64,000 nt of DNA, from assembly GCF_900167455.1 (NCBI RefSeq), contig NZ_FUWJ01000011.1, positions 124,001 through 188,000 on the forward strand, read 5' to 3'. Below, piece by piece: positions 1-7,717 of the stretch; position 1 is the first letter of the stretch, and each line of letters starts with the position of its first letter. The translations under genes were made by a program, and so were the position numbers. Source of the DNA: Enhydrobacter aerosaccus. Its GTDB lineage: Bacteria; Pseudomonadota; Alphaproteobacteria; Reyranellales; Reyranellaceae. The notes under the pieces were generated by a model. It was not told the DNA's origin. It worked only from the letters and a program-made list of their open reading frames with translations, and did not search any database.

Positions 1-316
1 GGATCGAACTCCGCTTCAGGCCATAGGTGTGCCGTGCGGTCGGACGGCGCTTGACCAAAGCGGCGGCACCCCAGGCGAGAAGCAGGCCCAGCACGTCGCC
101 GAGATTGTGGCCGGCATCGGCCAGCAGGGCGAGGGAGTTGGCGACGAAACCGTAAGCGGCCTCGATGACGACGAAGCCGGTATTCAACGCCACGCCGACC
201 GCGAAGGCACGATTGAAGTCGCGCGGCGCATGGGTGTGACCATGATCGTGGCCGTGGCTGCCATGGTTGGGGCCGCCATGGTCGTGGTCATGGGCGTGAG
301 AGTGGTGGTCGTGCAT
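1..316 (-). CDS. CDF-family cation efflux protein, N-terminal part (runs off the left edge)
   Basis: Cation diffusion facilitator, an inner-membrane metal/proton antiporter for Zn, Co or similar ions. The visible 105 codons start at an ATG at 316 and begin with a very His/Asp-rich segment (MHDHHSHAHDHDHGG), a typical metal-collecting N terminus. The first membrane helices follow, with the family metal site HNLGDVLGL preceded by LLADAG (an Asp and His of the transport site). The visible part ends in RHTYGLKRSSI, which matches the conserved RxTYGxxRxEIL loop. The remainder lies left of the window. A short palindrome, CATTCGAATG at 355-364, lies upstream and could bind a metal-responsive repressor. 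Family call is firm; the metal is unknown. Confidence 0.9.
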   Translation of the reverse strand, partial: MHDHHSHAHDHDHGGPNHGSHGHDHGHTHAPRDFNRAFAVGVALNTGFVVIEAAYGFVANSLALLADAGHNLGDVLGLLLAWGAAALVKRRPTARHTYGLKRSSI

Positions 317-354
317 GGGCGTCACGCAGCGTTATAATGTTCCGTGGGTTCGGA

Positions 355-364
355 CATTCGAATG
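355..364. promoter_or_regulatory. 10-bp palindrome upstream of the CDF gene
   Basis: CATTCGAATG is a perfect palindrome 39 bp upstream of the CDF start codon. A TATAAT-like hexamer lies between it and the gene at 333-338. It could be an operator for a metal sensor, but it is short and there is no adjacent regulator gene in view. Confidence 0.25.
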
Positions 365-435
365 ATCGTTTGACTGCATAGGCGGCGCGGACGCGACGGT
401 AAAGGGCCGGAACAGGCGCGCCTCAATCCTTTGTG

Positions 436-453
436 AGCCTGTCGAAGCAGGCT
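436..453. repeat. Short stem-loop, possible REP-like fragment
   Basis: AGCCTG-TCGAAG-CAGGCT forms a 6-bp stem with a 6-nt loop. The core GAGCCTGTCGAAG resembles the core of REP-type palindromes (GAGCxTGTCGAAGG) scattered between genes in many GC-rich alphaproteobacteria. Only one copy is seen here, so the assignment is tentative. Confidence 0.3.
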
Positions 454-549
454 TCATTTCACGCCCAAGCTGCTACAGTCACCAAGGCCGTCGCCCGAGC
501 GGGGGCCGACAATGTGCTGCCATTGTGTCATTTGGACAGGAGGATCGCC

Positions 550-984
550 ATGATCACTTTGCCTTCCCGCGTTGCGAGCTTGAGCGTCATTGCCATGCTG
601 GCTTTCACATCAGCGGCATTTGCCGAATCCCAGCATTATTCTGCCGATCTGAAGGCGTCCTCGGAAGTGCCCGCCAACGACAGCAAGGGGACTGGCAAGC
701 TCGATGCAACCTATGACACGTCGAGCAAGAAGCTGACCTACACGGTGACCTATATGGGCCTGACCGGGCCAGCGACAGCGGCTCATTTCCATGGTCCGGC
801 CGAACCGGGCGCCAATGCCGGCGTGCTGATTCCCATCAAGGACGTCCATACACCGATCAAGGACCAGGCGACGCTGACCGATGCGCAGGCGGCCGACCTG
901 CAGGCCGGCAAGATGTACTTCAACGTTCACACGGCGGCTCATCCGGGCGGAGAGATCCGCGGCCAGGTGACGAAGGCGCCGTAG
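550..984 (+). CDS. Secreted CHRD-domain protein
   Basis: A 144-residue exported protein. Residues 1-24 are a Sec signal peptide (MITLPSRVASLSVIAMLAFTS, then AFA before ESQH). The rest is a single CHRD domain, the fold first described in chordin: an HYSADLKASSEVP opening, the AAHFHGPAEPG motif, and the closing YFNVHTAAHPGGEIRGQV motif. Bacterial CHRD proteins are usually periplasmic or extracellular and have no established enzyme activity. The ATG at 550 is preferred over a longer in-frame extension because it directly precedes the signal peptide and has AGGAGG about 8 nt upstream. It converges on the ABC exporter operon 16 bp away. Confidence 0.9.
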   Translation: MITLPSRVASLSVIAMLAFTSAAFAESQHYSADLKASSEVPANDSKGTGKLDATYDTSSKKLTYTVTYMGLTGPATAAHFHGPAEPGANAGVLIPIKDVHTPIKDQATLTDAQAADLQAGKMYFNVHTAAHPGGEIRGQVTKAP

Positions 985-1000
985 AAGCCGCCCGTAGCGC

Positions 1001-2101
1001 TCACTGCAGCTTGCGCGCGAACAGCCAGGTCGAATAGGCCTGGGTGACGATGCCGATCACCAGCATCGGCCAGAGCTGATCCCAAGCGAGGGACCAGCTC
1101 ACATCCTGAAGGAAAATGCCGCGCGTCAACCTGATCATGTAGGCGATCGGGTTGATGCGCGTGAGTTCCTGGCTCCATTGCGGCATGTTGGCGATCGGCG
1201 TGGCGAAGCCGGACAGCACGATCGCCGGTGCCAGGAAGATGAAGACACCCAGGATCGCCTGTTGCTGGGTGCGGGCGATCGACGAGATCACCATGCCGAT
1301 CCCGATCGTCGAAACAGCGAATGCGGCGACCGCAACATGGAACAGCAGGATGTTGCCGATGAAGGGAACGCCGTAGAAGACGACCGCGATGGTCGCGATC
1401 ACGTTCGCCTCGACGAAGCCGATGCAAGTCGGCGGGATCGCCTTGCCGAGCAGGATTTCCATCGGTCGCAGCGGCGTCACCAGCAGCTGCTCGAAAGTGC
1501 CGAGCTCGCGCTCCCGTGCAACCGACAGCGCCGTGATCAGGATCGTCGCCACTGCCGTCAGCAGCACCGTGAGTCCCGGCAGGATGAACCACTGGCTGTC
1601 GTAGTTGGGATTGAACCAGGCGCGCGTCTCGAGTTGCAGGCCGGCCTCGGGCCGGATCGAGCGCTGGCGCTGGAAGCTCTCGAGGATAGTGGCGGCGTAG
1701 TTCTGGACGATGAGCGCGGTGTTGGAGCGCCGGCCATCGAGCAGGAGCTGCACCTTTGCCGGTCGACCGGCGAGAACATCGGCGGAGAAGGTCTGACCAA
1801 GATGCAGGATCGCCTTCACGCGCTGCGCCGACAGTGCTCGCTCGACGTCGCCGGGATTGTCGAAATGCGCGACGACATCGAATGCCGTCGATCCCTCGAA
1901 GCGGCTCACCAGTTCGCGCGCGGGATGCGCGCTGTCCTCGACCCACAGGCCGAGAGCGACGTGGTTTACGTCGAAGGTGGCGGCGTTGGCGAATAGCACC
2001 AGCTGGATCAACGGTGGCGCGATGATCACGAACCGGCTCTTGGGATCCTTCCAGAGTGTCAGGAACTCCTTGATGATCAAGGAGAGGATGCGACGCAACA
2101 T
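1001..2101 (-). CDS. ybhR: ABC-2 type exporter permease (YbhR-like)
   Basis: A 366-residue membrane subunit of an ABC-2 exporter. It has one N-terminal helix after the LIIKEFLTLWKDPKSR motif, a large extracytoplasmic loop (about residues 45-170), then five C-terminal helices containing the family motif RERELGTFEQLLVTPLRP, which contacts the ATPase. The start is set at the ATG at 2101, four bases after the stop of the upstream permease. It is the last gene of a four-gene operon (membrane fusion protein, double ATPase, two permeases) with the YbhGFSR layout of E. coli, which has been linked to export of drugs or cations. The substrate here is unknown. Confidence 0.9.
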   Translation of the reverse strand: MLRRILSLIIKEFLTLWKDPKSRFVIIAPPLIQLVLFANAATFDVNHVALGLWVEDSAHPARELVSRFEGSTAFDVVAHFDNPGDVERALSAQRVKAILHLGQTFSADVLAGRPAKVQLLLDGRRSNTALIVQNYAATILESFQRQRSIRPEAGLQLETRAWFNPNYDSQWFILPGLTVLLTAVATILITALSVARERELGTFEQLLVTPLRPMEILLGKAIPPTCIGFVEANVIATIAVVFYGVPFIGNILLFHVAVAAFAVSTIGIGMVISSIARTQQQAILGVFIFLAPAIVLSGFATPIANMPQWSQELTRINPIAYMIRLTRGIFLQDVSWSLAWDQLWPMLVIGIVTQAYSTWLFARKLQ

Positions 2102-2105
2102 GACG

Positions 2106-3224
2106 CTACTCCAGGCTGCGGCGCGTACGGGCGATGGCCGCCGCAAGGAGAACGGCCGCGAAGACGGCCAGTATCAGGACATTGGGCAGCAGGATCTCGT
2201 GCACCGTTCCTGCCAGGAACAGCGTCTGCAGGCAGGAGACGTAGTAGCGGGCCGGGAAGATGAAGGTGATGGCCCTGACCCAGACCGGCGTGCTCTCGAT
2301 GTCGAACAGCAGCCCCGACAGGATGAGGGCGGGCATGAAGGTGACGAGGAAGGCGAGCTGGGCGGCGACGAACTGGTTGCGCGCCACGGTCGAGATCAGC
2401 AATCCCATGGCCAGAGCCACGACGAGGAAGACCGCCGAGATGCCGATCAGCGCCGCCGGCGAGCCGCGGAACGGGACCTGGAACAGGAAGATGGCGAGAC
2501 CCATCGAAACCGCCAGGCTGCCCATGCCGAGCACGAAGTAGGCCGCGAGCTTGCCGACGATGATCTCGGCCATGCTGGCCGGCGAAACCATCATCGCTTC
2601 CATGGTGCCGCGTTCCCATTCGCGCGCGACGACCAGCGCGGTCAGCAGGGCGCCGATCATCGTCATGATCAGCGCAATGAGGCCGGGCACGATGAAGTTG
2701 GTGCTGCGGATCTCGGGGTTGAACCAGTAGCGATTCTCTAGGGTGACGGCACCGGGTGCGACCAGGGCGCGCTCGGCCCGTCGTCCATTCGCCCAGACGG
2801 CCACGGCGCCTTGGGCATAGCCGCTGACGATGCGGGCGTTGTTGGCATCGACGCCGTTGACCACGATCGCGATGCGCACGGCGTGACCTGGACTTGCCAG
2901 CTCGCGGGAGAAGTTGGACCGCAATACCGCGAAGCCCATGATATCGCCCCGCATCAGGGCCGCCTCGGCCTGGCGGCTGTCGACGAAATCCGTCGGCTTG
3001 AAGTAGGGCGTGGTCGCGAAAGCCTCGAAGAATCCCGCCGATTCGACGCTGCGGCTTTCGTCTACGACACCGAAGGTGACGCCGCGGGCATCGAGCGACA
3101 CGCCATAGCCGATCAGCACCAGCAGCACGATCGGCATCACCAGGGCGATGGCGATCGACGAGGGATCGCGGATGATCTGCAGGAATTCCTTGCGCAGCAG
3201 GCCGAGAAGGCGCGTTCTCCTCAT
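2106..3224 (-). CDS. ybhS: ABC-2 type exporter permease (YbhS-like)
   Basis: A 372-residue partner permease, similar in plan to the next gene: an N-terminal helix following LLRKEFLQIIRDPSS, a periplasmic loop up to about residue 175, then five helices with the REWERGTMEAMMVSPAS motif. Its ATG overlaps the stop of the ATPase gene (ATGA, 3221-3224), so translation is probably coupled. The two permeases likely form a heterodimer over the fused double ATPase. Confidence 0.9.
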   Translation of the reverse strand: MRRTRLLGLLRKEFLQIIRDPSSIAIALVMPIVLLVLIGYGVSLDARGVTFGVVDESRSVESAGFFEAFATTPYFKPTDFVDSRQAEAALMRGDIMGFAVLRSNFSRELASPGHAVRIAIVVNGVDANNARIVSGYAQGAVAVWANGRRAERALVAPGAVTLENRYWFNPEIRSTNFIVPGLIALIMTMIGALLTALVVAREWERGTMEAMMVSPASMAEIIVGKLAAYFVLGMGSLAVSMGLAIFLFQVPFRGSPAALIGISAVFLVVALAMGLLISTVARNQFVAAQLAFLVTFMPALILSGLLFDIESTPVWVRAITFIFPARYYVSCLQTLFLAGTVHEILLPNVLILAVFAAVLLAAAIARTRRSLE

Positions 3225-4966
3225 GGCGCCGCCTTTGTGCCCTGGGTCTCGATCAGCGCCACGAATGCATCCTCGAGTGTCGGATCGGGCAGGGTGTCGC
3301 TGACGAAGCGTCGCTTGAGATCGTCGGGGCTGCCCATGGCGATCATCCGGCCGCCATAGACGATGGCCAGACGATCGCAGTACTCCGCTTCGTCCATGAA
3401 GTGCGAGGTGACCAGCACGGTGACGCGCTGCTCGGCGAGGGCGCCGATGCGGGCCCAGAATTCGCGCCGCATCAGCGGATCGACACCCGAGGTCGGTTCA
3501 TCGAGGAACAGCACGCGCGGCTCGTGAAGCAGGGCGCAGGAAAGCGCCAGCCGTTGCTTGAAGCCGAGCGGCAGGCTCCCCGAAGTTTGCCGGGCGACCG
3601 GTCCGAGCTCGAAACTCTCTAGGGCCCAATCGATGCGTTGCCGGCGCCGCGTGCTGCTCAGGCCGTAGACGCCGCTGAAGAAGTCGAGATTGTCGCGCAC
3701 CGAAAGCTCGCCATAGAGCGAGAAGCGTTGCGACATGTAGCCGATGCGCTCGCGTGCGGCTGCCCGCGCCGTGCCGAGATCGACGCCCGCCACGCGCGCG
3801 CTGCCGGCGCTCGGCTCCAGCAGGCCGCACAGCATGCGGAAGGTCGTCGATTTGCCGGCGCCGTTGGGGCCGAGCAGGCCGAAGACCTCACCCGGTGCGA
3901 CGGTGAAGGTGACATTATCGACGGCCCGGAACGCGCCGAAGTCACGCGTGAGATCGTGCGCTTCGATGGCCGCGCCGTCGGTGACGGCGGTGCTTGTCGA
4001 CTCTTCGGGGACGGCCGGGCTCGACCGAGGGGCCGTGCGTCCATGCAGCAGGCTGACGAAGGCATCCTCGAAGCGCGGTCGTACCGGCTGCGGCAAGCCT
4101 GTTCCGCCGAGCACGGCCGCATCGGGAAGCGTTGCGCCGTCGTTCAGGACGATGCGGATCCGCTCGCCCTGGATGATGGCATCGGCAATAGCGGGATCGG
4201 CGGCGGCGCGCCGTTGTACACGGTGCTTGTGGCCCGGCGGCACCGTGATCAGGAACGTGCGGCCGTCGACCCTGCGGCTGAAATCGGTTGGCGATCCAGA
4301 GGCGAGCAGCCGCCCATTGGCGAAGAGCAGAAAGGAGTCGCACCGTTCCGCTTCGTCCAGGTAAGCCGTGCTCCAGATCACCGCGACACCTTCGCCGGCC
4401 ATGGTCCGCACGATGCGCCACAATTCGCGACGCGAGGCAGGATCCACGCCGGCGCTCGGCTCGTCGAGCAGCAGGAGCTTGGGCCGGGAGAGAAGCGCGC
4501 AGGCAAGTCCGAGTTTCTGCTTCATGCCGCCGGAAAGCTTGCCGGCGAGGCGCTCGACGAACGGGGTAAGGGCGGTAAAGGCCAGGAGCGAGGCAAAGCG
4601 CTCCTGCCGCACGGTCCCGTCGAGTTCGTGCATGTCGGCGTAGAGGTCGAGGTTCTCCGCGACCGTGAGATCTTCATAGAGGCCGAAGCGCTGCGGCATA
4701 TAGCCGATGTCGTGCTGGACCGTCGTGACGGCGGTGACGCTGTCCTGGCCGAGGACGGTGATCTTGCCTTCGTTCGGTTTGAGCAGGCCGGCAATCAGGC
4801 GGAGCAGCGTCGTCTTGCCGGCGCCGTCCGGCCCGACCAAGCCGGTGATCTGACCGGGGCGGATCTCGGCCGATACGTGGTCGAGCGCAATGGTCGCCTG
4901 CGGTCCCTTGCCGAAGCGCTTGGTGACGGCGTCGACGACGACGATAGGCGGCGCGGCGGGCGCCAT
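3221..4966 (-). CDS. ybhF: Double-domain ABC ATPase of a YbhF-type exporter
   Basis: A 581-residue protein with two complete nucleotide-binding domains in tandem, as in YbhF. The first (about 1-240) has Walker A GPDGAGKTT, signature LSGGMKQK and Walker B LLLDEPSAGVDP. The second (about 325-575) has Walker A GPNGAGKST, a variant signature LPLGFKQR and Walker B LFLDEPTSGVDP. The weakened second signature suggests the two ATP sites are not equivalent. The start follows the HlyD-type gene by four bases and the end overlaps the first permease, so the four genes form one transcription unit. Confidence 0.94.
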   Translation of the reverse strand: MAPAAPPIVVVDAVTKRFGKGPQATIALDHVSAEIRPGQITGLVGPDGAGKTTLLRLIAGLLKPNEGKITVLGQDSVTAVTTVQHDIGYMPQRFGLYEDLTVAENLDLYADMHELDGTVRQERFASLLAFTALTPFVERLAGKLSGGMKQKLGLACALLSRPKLLLLDEPSAGVDPASRRELWRIVRTMAGEGVAVIWSTAYLDEAERCDSFLLFANGRLLASGSPTDFSRRVDGRTFLITVPPGHKHRVQRRAAADPAIADAIIQGERIRIVLNDGATLPDAAVLGGTGLPQPVRPRFEDAFVSLLHGRTAPRSSPAVPEESTSTAVTDGAAIEAHDLTRDFGAFRAVDNVTFTVAPGEVFGLLGPNGAGKSTTFRMLCGLLEPSAGSARVAGVDLGTARAAARERIGYMSQRFSLYGELSVRDNLDFFSGVYGLSSTRRRQRIDWALESFELGPVARQTSGSLPLGFKQRLALSCALLHEPRVLFLDEPTSGVDPLMRREFWARIGALAEQRVTVLVTSHFMDEAEYCDRLAIVYGGRMIAMGSPDDLKRRFVSDTLPDPTLEDAFVALIETQGTKAAP

Positions 4967-4970
4967 GGCC

Positions 4971-5969
4971 CTAAGGCCCGAGCGCGATATGCACGGTCAC
5001 CGGCATACCCTGACGCAAGCGCTCGTCCGGATTGCGGATGAAGACCCTGAGCCGGTAGACGAGCTGGGTACGAAGTTCCGTCGTCTCGACCGTCTTGGGC
5101 GTGAACTCGGCGGTCGGCGAGACGAATCCGACCCAACCGTCGTACAGGCGACCAGGGTCGCCGTCGCTGCTGACCTTCACTTCGAGGCCCGGATGGACGC
5201 GGCCGAGGTCGGGCTCGCCGATATAGGCGCGCACCCAGACCTTGTCGGTCAGCGACAGCGTGTAGACCGGATTGGTCGCGCTCGCCATGGTCCCGGGTTC
5301 GACGATGCGGCTCAGGATGATGCCGTTTGCTGGCGCCTTGAGTTCCGTCTCGGCCAGACGCCGTTGCGCCAACGCCAGGAGGGACTCCTCGGCACGCAAC
5401 GTGGCCTTGGCCTCGTCGATATCTTCCTGGCGCGGGCCGATATCGGTGAGGCGCGAGACTTGCGTGGCGACCTTGAGGCGCGCCCGCGCCATGTCGTCGG
5501 CCGCCTTGGTCTCCTCGTAGATCTCGCGTGATACGCCGCCGCTTTTCAGCAGTTCGGTTCGGCGCGTCAGGAGAAGATCGGCATTGACCAGATCGGCTTG
5601 GGCCGACTCGACAGAGGCGCGATCGCGGGCGATCTCCTCGGGCCGGCTGCCGGTGACAAGGCGTTGCACCGCCGCGCGCTGGGCATCGACGCGGGCTTGG
5701 CTGAGCGAAACGAGATCGGCGTAGGTCTGCGGTTCGATGCGCGCCAGGAGCTCGCCCGTCGTGACATGGTCGCCTTCTTCCTTGCGCATCTCGATGACGC
5801 GGCCGATGTCGTTGAAGGCGAGGTCGACCTGGCGGATATCGATGTTGCCGTAGAGCGTCAGGACAGTGGGCGGTTGCCGAGGCCATTCACGCCAGGCGAC
5901 AGCCGCAACGGCCGCGAGCACGAGGAGGCTCAGGAACAGCGTGCCCCAACGACGTTGCGTCTTCGTCAT
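4971..5969 (-). CDS. ybhG: HlyD-family membrane fusion protein (YbhG-like)
   Basis: A 332-residue periplasmic adaptor. An N-terminal anchor (about residues 9-27) is followed by a biotinyl-lipoyl half motif (GNIDIRQVDLAFNDIGRV), a long alpha-helical hairpin with heptad character (about 75-210), the second lipoyl half and a beta-barrel domain. It would link the inner-membrane ABC complex to an outer-membrane channel, which is not encoded nearby. It is the first gene of the operon. No promoter is obvious in the 144 bp upstream. Confidence 0.92.
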   Translation of the reverse strand: MTKTQRRWGTLFLSLLVLAAVAAVAWREWPRQPPTVLTLYGNIDIRQVDLAFNDIGRVIEMRKEEGDHVTTGELLARIEPQTYADLVSLSQARVDAQRAAVQRLVTGSRPEEIARDRASVESAQADLVNADLLLTRRTELLKSGGVSREIYEETKAADDMARARLKVATQVSRLTDIGPRQEDIDEAKATLRAEESLLALAQRRLAETELKAPANGIILSRIVEPGTMASATNPVYTLSLTDKVWVRAYIGEPDLGRVHPGLEVKVSSDGDPGRLYDGWVGFVSPTAEFTPKTVETTELRTQLVYRLRVFIRNPDERLRQGMPVTVHIALGP

Positions 5970-6113
5970 ACCCGGTACTCACTTGCAGGATGGGTTGTGC
6001 AAAGCTATGCAAGCACACGACCGCCTGCATTGACCAGCGTCAATCCAGGCGGAGGTATGGTCGCCCGCACTGCTTCGCCGGCAACAGCGCGATCAAGGGG
6101 GCGCGCGGAACCG

Positions 6114-6533
6114 CTAGCGCAAGGGCTGGCCGGGAGCCGGCGGCGAGTTTGGCAGCATGCGGTCTGCGGCCTTGAAAAAGCAGCGCGCGCTTTCGATGAG
6201 CTCGCCGTCCGTCGGATGATCCATCGGTTCGACCGCGACGAGACTGTCCTTGAGCGCGGGCTCGTGCGCCTCGACATGATGCAGGAAGTCGTTCTTGGCA
6301 TAACCTGGCCCGACCAGAAGCCACTCGGTCGCGCCATCGAGCACCTGGGCGATCTCCTTGAAGAAGTCCTGGTCGGAGTGCGCATGTCCAGCCCCGATGG
6401 CACCGGCCTTGTGGTGGACCTTGCGATAGGGATTGTGCGCCCGGATACGCTCATGGTGCACGTCGTCGGGGTCGAAGCGGAAGATGTGCGCTTCCTTGAA
6501 ATCAAGCCAGACAACGGCATGGCTATGCGGCAT
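6114..6533 (-). CDS. eRF1-domain-like 'translational machinery' protein
   Basis: A 139-residue soluble protein of the small bacterial family annotated as translational machinery protein, related to archaeo-eukaryotic release factor domains. Typical features are the opening HAVVWLDFKEAHIF, the His-rich middle (VHHKAGAIGAGHAH), GPGYAKNDFLHHVEAH, and the ending DHPTDGELIESARCFFKAADRM. The biological role of the family is not established; links to ribosome rescue or hibernation are speculative. The ATG at 6533 is preferred over an upstream extension because AGGAGA lies 6-7 nt before it and homologues begin at this point. Confidence 0.8.
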   Translation of the reverse strand: MPHSHAVVWLDFKEAHIFRFDPDDVHHERIRAHNPYRKVHHKAGAIGAGHAHSDQDFFKEIAQVLDGATEWLLVGPGYAKNDFLHHVEAHEPALKDSLVAVEPMDHPTDGELIESARCFFKAADRMLPNSPPAPGQPLR

Positions 6534-6619
6534 CGAACTCTCCTGACCAGGTTCAGCAGCAGCTAAAGTCCTTTGCTGACGCTTGCGGAGCATTGATTCA
6601 GGTCAAGGTACCAGGGCGC

Positions 6620-7021
6620 CTATCTTTCCCGTCGGTACAGGAAGCAGTTGTCAGCGCGCGGCATCTCGATGCGATCGTAGAAACTGACCGCTGTCGGCGC
6701 CGCCAGAAGCAGCGTCGTGGTCAGTGCTCCACCGGCCTGGGTCCGCGTTTCCTCGATCAGGCGCTTGCCGATGCCTTGTCCCTGACAGGCCTTGTCGACA
6801 GCCAGATCGGAAAGGTAGCAGCAGTAACAGAAGTCGGTCAGCGAGCGGGCGAAACCGACCAGCCGGCCGTCCTGCCGCGCCGTCACGATGAGATTGGCGT
6901 GGGCAAGCATGCGCTCGATGCGACCACGATCCGCGATCGGCCGGTTGAGGCCGGACTTCCTGACGATGTCGATATAGTCGTCCGCGGCGAGGTAATCCTC
7001 GCGGGCATAGACCGTGGTCAT
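6620..7021 (-). CDS. GNAT-family N-acetyltransferase
   Basis: A 133-residue acetyltransferase. Acetyl-CoA binding is indicated by LAVDKACQGQGIGKRLIEET (motif A, Q/RxxGxG/A) and by the C-terminal AAPTAVSFYDRI segment. The acceptor substrate is unknown. The start chosen at 7021 overlaps the stop of the hydrolase gene as ATGA. An ATG at 7033 would overlap more, and its AGGAG is directly adjacent, which is too close. It is the last gene of the kup-hydrolase-GNAT run. Confidence 0.85.
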   Translation of the reverse strand: MTTVYAREDYLAADDYIDIVRKSGLNRPIADRGRIERMLAHANLIVTARQDGRLVGFARSLTDFCYCCYLSDLAVDKACQGQGIGKRLIEETRTQAGGALTTTLLLAAPTAVSFYDRIEMPRADNCFLYRRER

Positions 7022-7716
7022 GAGGTCAACCATCTCCTGAGCACCTGATTCAATTCGTCCGGTTTCTCGAGCGGCGACATGTGTCCGCATTGCTCGAGGA
7101 CGACCAGGCGTGCGTTGGCAATGTCCGCCGCCATTTCCTGGGAGCGCGACAGCGGTGTCATCTGGTCCTGACGGCCGACGACCACCACGGTCGGAATGTC
7201 GATTTGCGCCAGCAGCGGCCGGCTGTCGGGGCGCGCCATGATGGCCGTTTGCTCGCGCACGAATCCTTCGGCCCCCACCTCCTGAGCCATGTCGAGGATC
7301 GGCTGCACGACATCCATGTCCTTGAGACGCGCCGGATGTACGATCATCGGCAGCAGCGAGGGTTGTACGCCGCGAAAGCGACCGATCCTGGTCTGGTCGA
7401 TGAAGCCGCGGCGGCGAGCCGTGGCGTCGGGCGAATCCGGCGAGGCCTGGGTATCGATCAGGGCCAACCTCTCCACACGCTCCCGTGCTTGCCGAAGGAT
7501 CTCAAAGGCGACATAGCCGCCCATCGAGAAACCCGCCACGGCGAAGCGCTGCGGCGTCAGGGCCAATGCTGCCTGTGCCATTGCCGGGATGGAATCGTAG
7601 AGGTGGAGTTCCGGCACCACGATGTCCGCAACGTCTCCGAGGTCGGCGATCTGGCGCTCGAACAGGCGGGCCGTATTCAGCAGCCCCGGCAGCAGCACAA
7701 GAGTCGGACGCGGCAT
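7018..7716 (-). CDS. Alpha/beta-fold hydrolase
   Basis: A 232-residue alpha/beta hydrolase. The oxyanion region is LLPGLLNTARLF. The nucleophile elbow is GFSMGG, with Ser at about residue 73. The acid is probably Asp in VVGRQDQMTP, and the catalytic His is in CGHMSPLE near the C terminus. It resembles small carboxylesterases or BioH/MhpC-like enzymes, but the substrate cannot be told. The ATG lies one base after the kup stop (TGAGATG) and the end overlaps the GNAT start, so the three genes look translationally coupled. Confidence 0.9.
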   Translation of the reverse strand: MPRPTLVLLPGLLNTARLFERQIADLGDVADIVVPELHLYDSIPAMAQAALALTPQRFAVAGFSMGGYVAFEILRQARERVERLALIDTQASPDSPDATARRRGFIDQTRIGRFRGVQPSLLPMIVHPARLKDMDVVQPILDMAQEVGAEGFVREQTAIMARPDSRPLLAQIDIPTVVVVGRQDQMTPLSRSQEMAADIANARLVVLEQCGHMSPLEKPDELNQVLRRWLTS

Positions 7717-7717
7717 C

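Noticed and set aside
29..337. Plus-strand 102-codon frame at the left edge
   Set aside because: The opposite strand encodes the N terminus of a CDF exporter with clear motifs.
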